A DNA stretch of 12,007 bases from Cellvibrionaceae bacterium (lineage in GTDB: Bacteria > Pseudomonadota > Gammaproteobacteria > Pseudomonadales > Cellvibrionaceae). The position numbers and the translations under genes were made by a program. Below the pieces are notes generated by a model that had not been told where the DNA came from, ran no database searches, and saw only the letters and a program-made list of their open reading frames with translations. This document shows positions 5,941 through 12,007 of the stretch, piece after piece. How positions within the stretch are numbered: position 1 is the stretch's first letter; the number at the start of each line of letters is the position of its first letter. The stretch is from the NCBI GenBank assembly GCA_030597965.1, contig JAUVQU010000059.1, forward strand, positions 1 to 12,007, written 5' to 3'.

Positions 5941-7263
5941 GTGCTTACGATCACCAACAAAGAGTTCGCCCGCCGCCGCAAACAGCTAATGGCCCACATG
6001 GAGCCTAACAGCATTGCTATTTTGCCTGCTGCCCCGGAGCGTACTCGCTCGCGTGATACCGAATACCTCTATCGCCAAGACAGTGATTTTTATTACCTTT
6101 CCGGTTTTCTGGAGCCCGAATCGGTGCTGGTACTGATTCCCGAACGCGAACACGGTGCGTACGTCATGTTTTGCCGCGAGCGTGATCGAGAAAGAGAGAC
6201 GTGGGACGGATATCGTCTGGGACCAGAAGGTGTTTGTAAAAACCTGGGCGCTAATGATGCGTTTCCTATCGACGATATCGATGAGATTTTGCCCGGGCTG
6301 ATCGAGGGTCGTGAGCGTGTCTACTACGCCATGGGCAAAGACACCGACTTCGATCACCAGGTTATGAGCTGGGTCAACAGCATTCGCGCCAAGGTGCGTT
6401 CCGGCGCTCATCCTCCTGGAGAGTTTCTCGACCTCGACCATTACCTGCACGATATGCGCTTATACAAAAGCGCTACCGAAGTGAGCATCATGCGCAAGGC
6501 CGGAGAAATTTCAGCCAATGCGCATATCCGCGCCATGAAAGCCTGTAAACCTGGCGTCTTTGAGTATCAGTTAGAGGCCGACATCCTTCACGAGTTCGCC
6601 CGCAACGGTGCTCGTAATCCCGCCTACAATTCGATCGTAGGCGGCGGAGATAACGGCTGCATTCTGCACTATGTTGAAAACAGAAATGAACTCTATAGTG
6701 GCGACCTGGTCCTGATTGATGCGGGCTGCGAGCTGGAGCATTACGCCGCCGACATCACTCGCACCTTCCCTGTTAACGGTAAGTTCAACAAAGAACAGAA
6801 AGCGCTCTACGAGCTGACTCTCTCCGCTCAACAGGCCGCTATTGAAAAGATCAAGCCCGGCAATCACTGGAATGAACCCCACGAAGCGTCCGTCAGGGTA
6901 ATTACCGAGGGTTTATTAGCACTTGGTTTGCTAAACGGTGATCTGGATCAACTCATAGAAGACGAGAAATATAAAGAATTCTACATGCACCGTATCGGCC
7001 ACTGGCTGGGGATGGATGTACATGACGTTGGCGACTACAAAGTCGGTGGCGAATGGCGGGTATTAGAGCCAGGCATGTGCATGACGGTAGAGCCAGGCAT
7101 CTACGTTGCACCCGATAACATTCAAGTTGAAAGCAAATGGCGAGGTATTGGCATTCGCATTGAAGACGACGTATTAATTACCGACAGCGGCTGTGAAGTG
7201 ATGACCAGCGGAGCACCCAAAACGGTAGATGACATTGAAGCACTAATGGCAGGCCATGACTGA
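5941..7263 (+). CDS. pepP: Xaa-Pro aminopeptidase (aminopeptidase P)
   Basis: A dinuclear Mn2+ peptidase that removes the N-terminal residue from Xaa-Pro peptides in the cytoplasm. The 440 residues comprise an N-terminal creatinase-like domain (TEYLYRQDSDFYYLSGF near 40-56) and a C-terminal pita-bread domain. The metal ligands are all present: Asp260 in LIDAG, Asp271 in ADITR, His354 in GHWLGMDVHDVG, Glu384 in TVEPGIY, and Glu408 in RIEDD. With the GTG start at 5941 the first three ligands carry the same numbers as I recall for E. coli PepP (260, 271, 354). This supports that start, as does a GGA seven bases upstream. An ATG at 5929 would add four residues and lacks a ribosome-binding site. 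The stop overlaps the ubiH start by 8 bp. Confidence 0.95.
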   Translation: MLTITNKEFARRRKQLMAHMEPNSIAILPAAPERTRSRDTEYLYRQDSDFYYLSGFLEPESVLVLIPEREHGAYVMFCRERDRERETWDGYRLGPEGVCKNLGANDAFPIDDIDEILPGLIEGRERVYYAMGKDTDFDHQVMSWVNSIRAKVRSGAHPPGEFLDLDHYLHDMRLYKSATEVSIMRKAGEISANAHIRAMKACKPGVFEYQLEADILHEFARNGARNPAYNSIVGGGDNGCILHYVENRNELYSGDLVLIDAGCELEHYAADITRTFPVNGKFNKEQKALYELTLSAQQAAIEKIKPGNHWNEPHEASVRVITEGLLALGLLNGDLDQLIEDEKYKEFYMHRIGHWLGMDVHDVGDYKVGGEWRVLEPGMCMTVEPGIYVAPDNIQVESKWRGIGIRIEDDVLITDSGCEVMTSGAPKTVDDIEALMAGHD

Positions 7264-8500
7264 TTCTAATATTCATACAAACCATACAGATATTACCATT
7301 ATCGGCGGCGGCATGGTCGGTGCTGCACTGGCCGCCATGCTCGCTAAAAGTTTGACGGATCGTCAGATTACTTTGATAGAAGCGTTTCCGCTGCCTAAAG
7401 CAGGCAAGCCCCTTTTCCAGCCCAGCTTTGATGACCGCTCCACGGCGATTGCCTCTGGCAGCGTAGACTTACTAGAGCATATTGGGGTATGGAAAACCTT
7501 GGCCGAACACGCCACCCCCATTCGCCAAGTGCATGTCTCCGATCGCGGACATTTTGGCGGAAGTTTAATCACCTCTGAAGAAGTGAATTTGGACGCCGTG
7601 GGCTATGTCGTACCCAATGCATGGATAGGCCGGGCCCTGTTGGCGCACCTGCAGGAACAAACAAACATCACATTACTGACCCCCGCCAAGGTTGAGAAGC
7701 TCCAGCTCATTCCAAATGGCGCTGAAATCAGCGTGAGTAAAGATGGCGAAACCTCCACACTCACCACAGAGCTGGCCGTTATTGCCGATGGCGCCGATTC
7801 GCCCTTAAGAAAAGGCCTGGGAATCGACACTCAGGTTGACGACTACAAGCAGACCGCCATTATCGCCAATGTGCGCTTTGACAAACCACACCAAGGCACC
7901 GCCTACGAACGCTTCACCGATGAAGGCCCCATGGCACTGCTGCCTTTAGGATTAAATGATCATGGACAAGAAAGCGCTTTAGTTTGGACTCAACCCAGTC
8001 ATCAGGCCGACGAGATTTTAAACATGTCCGACGATGCGTTTTTAAAGCAGCTGCAAGAACGCTTTGGTCATCGCCTGGGTAATTTTGTTCAAGTGGGTCG
8101 CCGTGACAGCTACCCCCTGCAGCTTATTCACGCCTGTGAGCAGGTGCGGACGTCCATCGCCATCATGGGTAATGCCGCACACTTTTTACACCCGGTTGCC
8201 GGGCAAGGGTTTAACCTGGCACTACGTGACTGCGCATCCCTGTGCAGCGTATTGAAACAAGCAGGGGATAAATCGTTAGGCTCGCTGGCATTACTACAAG
8301 ACTATATAAAATCCCAAACTGGCGACCAACAAGCCACCATTGGTTTTAGTCACGTTCTTACTAAACTTTTTTCCACTGACTCTCTGCCTTCCGCCGCTGT
8401 CCGCGCACTTGGATTTTTAGGGCTGGAATTGGTGGCTCCCGCTAAACACTTGCTGGCCCAGCAGACGATGGGGAAAGCCACCCGTGGAGTTAAACTATGA
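7256..8500 (+). CDS. ubiH: 2-octaprenyl-6-methoxyphenol hydroxylase UbiH
   Basis: An FAD-dependent aromatic hydroxylase that acts on the ubiquinone ring (C1 hydroxylation in E. coli), with the Ubi complex. The 414 residues show the FAD dinucleotide-binding GGGMVG at 17-22 and DDRSTAIASGS, the UbiH version of the R-x-x-A-L block. They also show the DG motif VIADGADSPLR and the second FAD motif GNAAHFLHPVAGQGFNLALRD from residue 305. The Asn306 in place of Asp is typical of UbiH rather than UbiI/UbiF, which supports this assignment over the neighbouring paralogue. ATG 7256 lies inside the end of pepP, so translation is probably coupled. The TGA at 8498-8500 coincides with the start of the MITE-like element, which separates ubiH from ubiI. 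Confidence 0.94.
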   Translation: MTDSNIHTNHTDITIIGGGMVGAALAAMLAKSLTDRQITLIEAFPLPKAGKPLFQPSFDDRSTAIASGSVDLLEHIGVWKTLAEHATPIRQVHVSDRGHFGGSLITSEEVNLDAVGYVVPNAWIGRALLAHLQEQTNITLLTPAKVEKLQLIPNGAEISVSKDGETSTLTTELAVIADGADSPLRKGLGIDTQVDDYKQTAIIANVRFDKPHQGTAYERFTDEGPMALLPLGLNDHGQESALVWTQPSHQADEILNMSDDAFLKQLQERFGHRLGNFVQVGRRDSYPLQLIHACEQVRTSIAIMGNAAHFLHPVAGQGFNLALRDCASLCSVLKQAGDKSLGSLALLQDYIKSQTGDQQATIGFSHVLTKLFSTDSLPSAAVRALGFLGLELVAPAKHLLAQQTMGKATRGVKL

Positions 8501-8640
8501 GAGACCCCTGCACGAAAGCCATTTCACTTCCATGCGGCGTTAAAAATGTACTCAATCGGTCATTTATACGTATAAACTCCCTCATTCCGTGCATTTTTTC
8601 CTTGCCTGAAATCGAAATCATCTTCCGCGCAAAGGTCTCT
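8500..8640 (+). mobile_element. MITE-like intergenic element, copy A (141 bp)
   Basis: The left end AGAGACCCCTGCACGAAAG (8500-8518) and right end CTTCCGCGCAAAGGTCTCT (8622-8640) are imperfect inverted repeats (15 of 19 match). The trinucleotide ATG flanks both sides, a possible but unproven target duplication. The body aligns along its length with copy B at 2027-2210 read on the minus strand, with gaps; 8554-8597 is the best stretch. It has no gene of its own. A 62-codon frame through it (8497-8685) consists almost wholly of repeat sequence. It occupies most of the 181-bp gap between ubiH and ubiI, interrupting an otherwise tightly packed operon. Confidence 0.78.
8563..8576. repeat. 14-bp perfect palindrome in the element core
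   Basis: TTTATACGTATAAA is a perfect palindrome at the centre of copy A. Copy B has the same site with one extra base (TTTATACGTGATAAA, 2089-2103). It could be a protein-binding site or a relic of the element's fold. Confidence 0.7.
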
Positions 8641-8681
8641 ATGCGATACTTTCCACAATGGTTAAGCATAAAGACGCACTC

Positions 8682-9929
8682 ATGAATAAACAATCAACAA
8701 GCAGCTCCAACCCCGAAATCTACGACATCATTGTTGTTGGCGCCGGCATGGTTGGCAGTGCCATTGCCTGCGCTTTAGCTATCGATAAACGCGGAGAACA
8801 TTTGCGTATTGCCGTTGTTGAGGCCAGTGACAAACCGGCAACCTACAACAGTGAAGCTTATGACCCCCGGGTTGTGGCGCTCACTCAGGCTTCACGGAAG
8901 TTACTCCACAGCCTGCATGCATGGGACACCATAGTATTACAGCGCGCCTGCCCTTACACAGACATGCACGTATGGGACGCAGAAGGCACGGGCAGCATCC
9001 ATTTTGACTGCCTCGAGGTGCAGCAAAACCAGCTCGGCTACATCGTAGAAAACAGCTTGATTGCCAGTACATTAGCGCAGCGTATGCAAAATCTGCAGCA
9101 GATTGATTTGCTTTGCTCCGCTCGAGTCAGCAGCTTTCGTAAAGACGGAGACAGTAACCCCTCTTTAATTTTAGAGGATGGCCGCGAGCTGCAGGCCAGC
9201 ATGATCATCGCCGCTGACGGTGCCAATTCAAAATTACGTGAACTGGTCAACTTTCGCACGCGGGAGTGGGATTACGGCCACAATGCCATAGTGACCACCG
9301 TAAAAACGGAGCAGGTACACCAGCACACAGCATGGCAACGATTCATGGAAACCGGCCCCCTCGCCTTCCTTCCCCTGGAAGATGAGCTGATGGATTACGA
9401 GACTGGCTGCCACCACAGCTCCATTGTGTGGTCCTGTAAGCCGGAATTGGCCGATGAATTAATGGCGTTAGACGATGAGGCCTTTGCCAAGCGCTTAGGT
9501 GAAGCCTTTGAGCACAAGCTCGGTAATATTGAAGAAGTTGCCAAGCGATTCAGCTTCCCTCTGCGTCAGCGTCACGCTGTCGATTACGTCAAGCCTGGCA
9601 TTGCCCTCGTTGGCGATGCCGCACACACGATTCATCCCTTGGCGGGTCAAGGTGTGAACCTGGGCTTCCTGGATGTGACAGCGCTGCGCGATGAGATCCT
9701 TCGCGCCTGTGAGCGTCGCATCCCCCTCAACGACGAAAGCATCCTGCGCCGCTACCAGCGTAACCGTAAGATCAACAACCTTGGTGTTATGGCCGCTATG
9801 GAAGGTTTTAAACGTCTATTTGGAACTCGCAATATCGGCGTGCGCTGGGCGCGTAACGAAGGCATGCGCAAAGTAGATTCGGTCAATACACTTAAGAACA
9901 TCATCGTGAAACAAGCCATGGGGCTTTGA
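8682..9929 (+). CDS. ubiI: UbiI/VisC-type FAD-dependent ubiquinone hydroxylase
   Basis: A paralogue of UbiH that acts on another ring position in aerobic ubiquinone synthesis (C5 for UbiI in E. coli). The 415 residues show GAGMVG at 20-25 for FAD. They also show DPRVVALTQASRKLL, WDAEGTGSIHFD and the DG motif IIAADGANSKLREL. WDYGHNAIVTTVKTE and AFLPL follow, then GDAAHTIHPLAGQGVNLGFLD from residue 311. That last block, with Asp, and the WDYxHxA stretch fit UbiI/VisC. The C-terminus VKQAMGL is also typical. I chose ATG 8682; an in-frame ATG at 8658 adds eight residues, and neither has a clear ribosome-binding site. It lies 41 bp after the MITE-like element, so it may rely on readthrough or on a promoter created there. 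UbiF or UbiM activity cannot be excluded from sequence. Confidence 0.9.
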   Translation: MNKQSTSSSNPEIYDIIVVGAGMVGSAIACALAIDKRGEHLRIAVVEASDKPATYNSEAYDPRVVALTQASRKLLHSLHAWDTIVLQRACPYTDMHVWDAEGTGSIHFDCLEVQQNQLGYIVENSLIASTLAQRMQNLQQIDLLCSARVSSFRKDGDSNPSLILEDGRELQASMIIAADGANSKLRELVNFRTREWDYGHNAIVTTVKTEQVHQHTAWQRFMETGPLAFLPLEDELMDYETGCHHSSIVWSCKPELADELMALDDEAFAKRLGEAFEHKLGNIEEVAKRFSFPLRQRHAVDYVKPGIALVGDAAHTIHPLAGQGVNLGFLDVTALRDEILRACERRIPLNDESILRRYQRNRKINNLGVMAAMEGFKRLFGTRNIGVRWARNEGMRKVDSVNTLKNIIVKQAMGL

Positions 9930-9987
9930 GATGCTAGATGCTAAGATCATGACCAATATTGTCGTCAACCCCACTATTTTCGAAACA

Positions 9988-10090
9988 CTTTGTAGGAGCT
10001 TGCCCTGTACACCCCAGGGTGCCCTCTCTTGTTGCTACGTAACAATTCACCTTGAGTGAACATTCGCCAGCAAGGCTAGCTCCTACAAAG
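9988..10090. repeat. REP doublet (REPIN/BIME-like), two inverted GTAG-type REP units
   Basis: Left end CTTTGTAGGAGCT (9988-10000) and right end, on the minus strand, CTTTGTAGGAGCTAGCC (10090-10074) are inverted copies about 103 bp apart. Each has the GTAG tetranucleotide followed by a hairpin, the hallmark of REP sequences mobilised by RAYT transposases. The right unit folds as GCTAGC-CTT-GCTGGC (one G-U pair) and is followed by GAA; the left folds through CCCTG...CAGGG (10003-10019). Inside are further short hairpins (TTGTT...AACAA, TTCAC...GTGAA). No RAYT gene is in the window. Confidence 0.82.
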
Positions 10091-10120
10091 ACGAGCTAGC
10101 GCTATACCTACACAACCCGA

Positions 10121-10126
10121 TATAAT
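10121..10126 (+). promoter_or_regulatory. -10 element of the hisB promoter
   Basis: TATAAT at 10121-10126 lies 31 bp after the REP doublet and gives a leader of about 30 nt to the hisB ATG at 10164. The -35 region is a poor match. The ribosome-binding site GGAG is at 10154-10157. Confidence 0.5.
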
Positions 10127-10163
10127 CTCTTCTTAAATAATTCGATCCTATTCGGAGCCCAAC

Positions 10164-10757
10164 ATGGCGGAACGTACCGCAGCAGTAAATCGCGATACCC
10201 TGGAAACCCAGATCAGCGTTGAGGTAAACCTCGACGGAGCGGGTAAAGGCCAATTTGATACCGGCGTGCCCTTTTTGGAGCATATGATGGATCAAATTGC
10301 CCGCCATGGCATGATCGATATGAATGTCACCTGCAACGGCGATACTCAGATTGATGATCACCACTCGGTGGAAGACATTGGCATCACTCTGGGCCAAGCC
10401 ATTGCACAGGCCGTGGGCGACAAAAAAGGTATCCGTCGTTACGGTCACGCCTACGTGCCATTGGACGAAGCATTATCACGCGTAGTGATCGACTTCTCTG
10501 GCCGTCCCGGCTTGATTATGGAAATACCTTTCACGCAAAAGCGTGTAGGCAACTTTGATACCGAACTGTTCTGGGAGTTTTTCCAGGGCTTCGTCAATCA
10601 CGCCCAAGTGACACTACACATTGATTGCCTGCGCGGCTTTAATGCGCACCACCAGATTGAAACGGTGTTTAAGGCCTTTGGTCGTGCACTGCGTATGGCG
10701 CTGGAAGAAGATCCGAGAATGGCAGGACAGATGCCATCCACCAAAGGAACGCTTTAG
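10164..10757 (+). CDS. hisB: Imidazoleglycerol-phosphate dehydratase
   Basis: Catalyses the Mn2+-dependent dehydration of imidazole glycerol phosphate to imidazole acetol phosphate, the sixth step of histidine synthesis, in the cytoplasm as a 24-mer. The 197 residues are the monofunctional length; the HAD phosphatase domain fused to HisB in E. coli is absent. The metal-binding and catalytic His/Glu sites are visible in both half-repeats: PFLEHMMDQIARHG (His40, His48), DDHHSVEDIG (His66, His67, Glu70), and FNAHHQIETVFKAFGRAL (His162, His163, Glu166). GGAG lies seven bases before the ATG. It has its own promoter after the REP doublet and is followed by a strong terminator hairpin before hisH. 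Confidence 0.96.
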   Translation: MAERTAAVNRDTLETQISVEVNLDGAGKGQFDTGVPFLEHMMDQIARHGMIDMNVTCNGDTQIDDHHSVEDIGITLGQAIAQAVGDKKGIRRYGHAYVPLDEALSRVVIDFSGRPGLIMEIPFTQKRVGNFDTELFWEFFQGFVNHAQVTLHIDCLRGFNAHHQIETVFKAFGRALRMALEEDPRMAGQMPSTKGTL

Positions 10758-10785
10758 AGCCACCCTTAAAACAATAGTTTGTTTC

Positions 10786-10816
10786 AAAGGGCTTTGAATA
10801 AAGCCCTTTTTTATTT
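10786..10816 (+). terminator. Intrinsic terminator (or attenuator) between hisB and hisH
   Basis: A perfect 10-bp stem, AAAGGGCTTT (10786-10795) and AAAGCCCTTT (10800-10809), with loop GAAT, is followed by TTTATTT. It lies 28 bp after the hisB stop and ends 13 bp before the hisH start. The stem's own A/T ends also allow termination on the opposite strand. Confidence 0.85.
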
Positions 10817-10829
10817 AAAGAGTTTCACT

Positions 10830-11480
10830 ATGGATGCTAAACAGGTCGCTGTTATTGATTACGGAATGGGTAATTTGCACTCCGTGGCCAGCGCACTCGA
10901 ACACGTCTCCGACAACGTCGACGTATTAATCACCGCAGACCGCGCACAAATTGAATCAGCCGACCACGTTATTTTCCCTGGTGTGGGGGCGATTCGTGAC
11001 TGCATGTCAGAAATTCGCCGCCTCAAATTTGACGAGCTGGTGCCAACGCTTATCACCTCAGGAAAACCCGTACTGGGTATCTGTGTGGGCATGCAAGCGT
11101 TAATGAATCACAGCGAAGAAAACAATGGCATCGACTGTATTGGCCAGTTCGATGGCAACGTAAAATTCTTTGGCAAAGGTTTAATCGAAAACGGCGAGAA
11201 GCTTAAAGTGCCACACATGGGCTGGAACCAGGTCGCTCAGACACAAGACCACCCTCTTTGGGGTAACATTGCCAGTGACGAGCGGTTTTATTTCGTCCAT
11301 AGCTTTTACGCCAAGGCAACTCAGCGCAATGAAGTATTTGGGCAATGCCACTATGGGCTGGATTTTGATGTGGCGCTTAGTCGTGACAATCTCTTTGCTG
11401 TGCAATTTCACCCAGAAAAAAGCCACACGGCAGGATTACAGCTGCTGAAAAACTTCCTTAACTGGAACGGCCAGCCATAA
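10830..11480 (+). CDS. hisH: Imidazole glycerol phosphate synthase, glutaminase subunit HisH
   Basis: The class I glutamine amidotransferase subunit that releases ammonia from glutamine and channels it to HisF to make IGP and AICAR. The 216 residues contain the family start VIDYGMGNLHSVASAL, the oxyanion region FPGVGAIRDCM, and the nucleophile elbow GICVGMQ with Cys85. They also contain VPHMGWNQV, YFVHSFYA and the catalytic His194 and Glu196 in FHPEKSH. All triad residues are present. ATG 10830 follows AAAGAG by seven bases; an upstream in-frame start at 10779 would run through the terminator hairpin and is unlikely. Its partner hisF and hisA are not in the window. The stop lies 23 bp inside the convergent PilZ gene. 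Confidence 0.95.
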   Translation: MDAKQVAVIDYGMGNLHSVASALEHVSDNVDVLITADRAQIESADHVIFPGVGAIRDCMSEIRRLKFDELVPTLITSGKPVLGICVGMQALMNHSEENNGIDCIGQFDGNVKFFGKGLIENGEKLKVPHMGWNQVAQTQDHPLWGNIASDERFYFVHSFYAKATQRNEVFGQCHYGLDFDVALSRDNLFAVQFHPEKSHTAGLQLLKNFLNWNGQP

Positions 11481-11832
11481 CCTGTTCAACAAATTTGTTG
11501 GCGTCATCTGATTCTGGACCGCCGACAAATTCGCAACCAAATACATATATCTTCTGCGCCAGACGACGACTGTAAACCACCTGGCATTCCACGAACAGCG
11601 ACTCGGTTCCCGAAATACATACTTTAAGTCCCGCCGCCTGCCTGCGACTAGGCCGGCGATCATCAGGAAATAATTGGCTGAGCAGCTCATCACTGGTTTC
11701 AATCTGAATGCCCGATTTGGATATATTTTTTATGCAGACGTCCAGAGACTCTTCACCAACAATAGCCACGGCTTCTACCTCCACCACGGTTCTTGGGTGT
11801 CTACGCATATCTGCTGATTGTTTATTTCTCAA
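11458..11832 (-). CDS. PilZ domain protein (c-di-GMP binding)
   Basis: A 124-residue single PilZ domain, expected to bind cyclic di-GMP in the cytoplasm and relay the signal to motility, surface or polysaccharide functions. The two ligand motifs are visible: R-R-H-P-R at 10-14 (RxxxR) and N-I-S-K-S-G at 36-41 (D/NxSxxG). Strands follow (VCISGT, VECQVVYS, YVFGCEF) in the usual barrel order, then a C-terminal helix. I chose the TTG at 11832 because GGAAGG (11845-11840 on the minus strand) lies seven bases before it. A TTG at 11847 has no such site, and ATG 11808 would begin just before the RxxxR motif. It converges on hisH with a 23-bp overlap of 3' ends. The effector partner is unknown. Confidence 0.88.
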   Translation of the reverse strand: MRNKQSADMRRHPRTVVEVEAVAIVGEESLDVCIKNISKSGIQIETSDELLSQLFPDDRRPSRRQAAGLKVCISGTESLFVECQVVYSRRLAQKIYVFGCEFVGGPESDDANKFVEQVMAGRSS

Positions 11833-11871
11833 GCTAGTGCCTTCCAAAGCAAAGGTTTTTTATTAGGCAAT

Positions 11872-11877
11872 ATTATA
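11872..11877 (-). promoter_or_regulatory. -10 element of the PilZ gene promoter
   Basis: TATAAT (11877-11872 on the minus strand) would place the transcript start near 11865, about 33 bases before the TTG start. The -35 is weak (GACTTC-like). Confidence 0.5.
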
Positions 11878-11952
11878 AGTGTATTTCCCACTTTGAAGTC
11901 TGTATTCGCTCACACTTATGACTCAAACCCCATCCAGCCCTTCACAACAGCT

Positions 11953-11979
11953 GCCTAAACGGCTGGTTTAGGCTAGAAT
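11953..11979 (+). promoter_or_regulatory. Inverted repeat abutting a TAGAAT -10, pointing out of the window
   Basis: GCCTAAAC (11953-11960) and GTTTAGGC (11966-11973) form a perfect 8-bp inverted repeat with a 5-bp spacer. The hexamer TAGAAT follows at 11974-11979. A transcript would start near 11986 and leave the window to the right. The repeat lies where the -35 to -10 spacer would be, so it may be an operator. The downstream gene is not visible. Confidence 0.45.
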
Positions 11980-12007
11980 AGCGCCTTTTCTACGGGCATA
12001 AGAAAAA

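Noticed and set aside
5986..6450. Long minus-strand frame opposite pepP
   Set aside because: It is a shadow of pepP, whose metal ligands are all in the plus frame; no ribosome-binding site or domain is seen.
8497..8685. Open frame of 62 codons overlapping the ubiH stop by ATGA
   Set aside because: Almost its whole length is the MITE-like repeat; translation of copy B gives related fragments (IIFRAK) with stops, so this is a by-product of the repeat.
11918..11971. 17-codon frame (ATG to TAG) before the right-edge promoter, considered as a leader peptide
   Set aside because: It has no Shine-Dalgarno, no run of a regulatory amino acid, and it ends inside the inverted repeat upstream of the putative transcript start.

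Overview
The window looks like chromosomal core DNA from a gammaproteobacterium of roughly 50% GC. The layout is zapA-ssrS-ygfA on one strand and ygfB-pepP-ubiH-ubiI on the other. This is the order I know from Escherichia coli, and it recurs widely in Gammaproteobacteria. A monofunctional hisB next to hisH, a TIGR02449-type coiled-coil gene before zapA, and Pseudomonas-like REP sequences point away from enterics, towards pseudomonad-like or marine lineages such as Cellvibrionales. The genus cannot be read from the sequence.

Layout. Positions 1-261 (-) hold the start of an exported protein with a 15-bp tandem repeat; it runs off the left edge. Positions 427-2047 (+) hold a peroxiredoxin and a membrane-anchored endonuclease/exonuclease/phosphatase-family protein. 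Positions 2210-5044 (-) hold, in transcription order, a TIGR02449 coiled-coil gene, zapA, 6S RNA, a doubtful small membrane ORF, 5-formyl-THF cyclo-ligase, a MmcQ/YjbR protein and a short-chain dehydrogenase like 3-alpha-hydroxysteroid dehydrogenase. Positions 5262-9929 (+) hold ygfB, pepP, ubiH and ubiI, which include two ubiquinone ring hydroxylases. Positions 10164-11480 (+) hold hisB and hisH. Positions 11458-11832 (-) hold a PilZ protein whose end overlaps that of hisH. The last 100 bases carry a promoter-like site with an inverted repeat, pointing out of the window.

The most unusual content lies between genes. Two copies of one MITE-like element sit at 2027-2210 (read on the minus strand) and 8500-8640 (plus strand). 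They share imperfect terminal inverted repeats and long stretches of near-identical sequence. Each begins exactly at the last base of the stop codon of the preceding gene (the SDR gene and ubiH). The far end of the first copy encodes the last codons of the endonuclease-family protein. A different element, a REP doublet (REPIN-like) of about 103 bp, lies between ubiI and hisB. A strong intrinsic terminator hairpin sits between hisB and hisH. I found no phage, CRISPR, toxin-antitoxin, defence or secondary-metabolism genes. The genes are ordinary housekeeping genes; the novelty is in the repeats.
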